A stretch of 64,000 nucleotides of DNA from Acidaminococcaceae bacterium. GTDB lineage: Bacteria; Bacillota; Negativicutes; Acidaminococcales; Acidaminococcaceae. Positions 63,134 to 64,000 of the stretch are shown here, piece after piece (positions within the stretch are counted from its first letter, which is position 1; the number at the start of each line of letters is the position of its first letter). The position numbers were made by a program, and so were the translations under genes. The DNA lies in the NCBI GenBank assembly GCA_017405945.1, contig JAFQZL010000014.1:39478-103477 (forward strand), in the 5' to 3' direction. Below the pieces are notes generated by a model. It was not told the DNA's origin and did no database searches. It saw only the letters and a program-made list of their open reading frames with translations.

Positions 63134-64000
63134 TTAGTCGATGATATCGCCAACAACGCCGGCGCCTACGGTATGGCCGCCCTCGCGGATAGCGAAGCGC
63201 AGGCCCTGTTCCATGGCGATCGGGGTGATCAGGGTGATCTCCATGTCAACGTTATCGCCAGGCATTACCATTTCGGTGCCTTCCGGCAGTTTTACGGAAC
63301 CGGTAACGTCGGTGGTACGGAAGTAGAACTGCGGACGATAGCCGTTGAAGAACGGGGTATGACGGCCGCCTTCTTCTTTCTTCAGTACGTAAACCTGGCC
63401 GGTGAAGTGGGTGTGCGGATGTACGCTGCCCGGTTTCGCCAGAACCTGACCGCGTTCGATTTCCTTGCGGTCAACGCCACGCAGCAGCGCGCCTACGTTG
63501 TCGCCTGCCAGCGCTTCGTCCAGGGTCTTGCGGAACATTTCCAGACCGGTGATAACGGTAGCTTTCTTCTCGTCTTTCATGCCGACGATTTCAACGGGGT
63601 CGCCTACATGGGCAGCGCCGCGTTCGATACGACCGGTAGCAACGGTGCCGCGGCCGGTGATGGTGAATACGTCTTCTACAGGCATTAGGAACGGTTTGTC
63701 AGTCGGGCGTTCCGGAGTCGGGATGTAGTTGTCTACTTCTTCCATCAGTTTCAAGATGCTGCCTTCACCGATTTCGCTCTTGTCGCCTTCCAGGGCTTTC
63801 AGGGCGGAACCTACAACGATGGGAATGTCATCGCCGGGGAATTCGTAACTGCTCAGCAGGTCACGAACTTCCATTTCTACCAGCTCGATCAGTTCCGGAT
63901 CGTCAACCATGTCGGCCTTGTTCAGGTAAACTACCATAGCCGGTACGCCTACCTGGCGGGACAGCAGGATGTGCTCGCGGGTCTGGGGCATCGGGCCGTC
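63134..64000 (-). CDS. tuf: Elongation factor Tu, 5' end beyond window
   Basis: The C-terminal 288 codons of EF-Tu. The visible part begins [34 protein letters not shown], which includes the guanine-binding NKAD motif, and covers the end of the GTPase domain, domain II ([13 protein letters not shown]) and domain III ([59 protein letters not shown]). The frame stays open to the right edge. Its place before rpsJ suggests the str cluster (rpsL, rpsG, fusA) continues to the right. Confidence 0.98.
   Translation of the reverse strand, partial: DGPMPQTREHILLSRQVGVPAMVVYLNKADMVDDPELIELVEMEVRDLLSSYEFPGDDIPIVVGSALKALEGDKSEIGEGSILKLMEEVDNYIPTPERPTDKPFLMPVEDVFTITGRGTVATGRIERGAAHVGDPVEIVGMKDEKKATVITGLEMFRKTLDEALAGDNVGALLRGVDRKEIERGQVLAKPGSVHPHTHFTGQVYVLKKEEGGRHTPFFNGYRPQFYFRTTDVTGSVKLPEGTEMVMPGDNVDMEITLITPIAMEQGLRFAIREGGHTVGAGVVGDIID

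Noticed and set aside
1..64000. CRISPR arrays, prophage, insertion sequences, toxin-antitoxin or restriction genes
   Set aside because: No direct-repeat arrays, transposase, integrase or phage structural genes were seen on either strand.

Overview
The window is a gene-dense bacterial chromosome segment of roughly 50% GC, with one tRNA and no rRNA, phage, insertion sequence or CRISPR array that I can recognise. Gene order (L17-ecfA1-ecfA2-ecfT-truA-L13-S9 after a full S10/spc/alpha ribosomal cluster), a class 3 fructose-1,6-bisphosphatase, long-form HPF, zinc-type S14 and a B. subtilis-like ftsE-ftsX-hydrolase-ctp block point to Firmicutes. An RND efflux system, CsaB, tripartite tricarboxylate transport (TTT) genes and a CoA-transferase family gene fit the diderm class Negativicutes, perhaps Acidaminococcaceae. 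That placement is inference; no 16S is present.

Layout. 1-4.8 kb: RND efflux permease (cut by the window edge), its adaptor and a TetR repressor with a clear palindromic operator. 4.8-8.9 kb: cell-wall hydrolysis genes (Ctp protease, M23 EnvC-like activator/hydrolase, FtsX, FtsE). 9-12.2 kb: csaB with a polytopic DUF5693-like protein. 12.3-16.8 kb: prfB with a programmed +1 frameshift, secA, hpf. 17-21.3 kb: a secreted orphan, a polar amino-acid ABC transporter with two tandem binding lipoproteins, and a long structured leader RNA. 21.4-24.2 kb: HD-GYP protein, CaiB/BaiF family enzyme, YbaK-like deacylase. 24.3-28.6 kb: TTT transporter behind a sialidase-fold protein. 28.8-31.5 kb: serC and a DUF1015 gene behind a second structured leader. 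31.6-34.5 kb: AzlCD exporter and a secreted beta-lactamase-fold protein. 34.6-36.5 kb: an aberrant P-type ATPase with no actuator domain. 36.7-39 kb: the AmmeMemoRadiSam gene pair. 39-43.6 kb: fbp, MFS transporter, two secreted orphans. 43.7-64 kb: tRNA-Val, S9/L13, truA, ECF transporter module, and the ribosomal protein cluster from L17 back to S10, ending inside tuf.

The right-hand 20 kb is one coherent gene-expression block transcribed leftwards: ribosome components, IF1, RNA polymerase alpha, SecY and EF-Tu. The left 43 kb is a series of short operons separated by easily seen intrinsic terminators and sigma-A-type promoters. The observations most worth following are the actuator-less P-type ATPase, the DUF1015-serC leader in which a long-range closing helix and a terminator-like hairpin compete for the same bases, the approximately 300-nt leader or ncRNA in front of the amino-acid-binding proteins, the uncharacterised AmmeMemoRadiSam pair, and the sialidase-fold/TTT operon.
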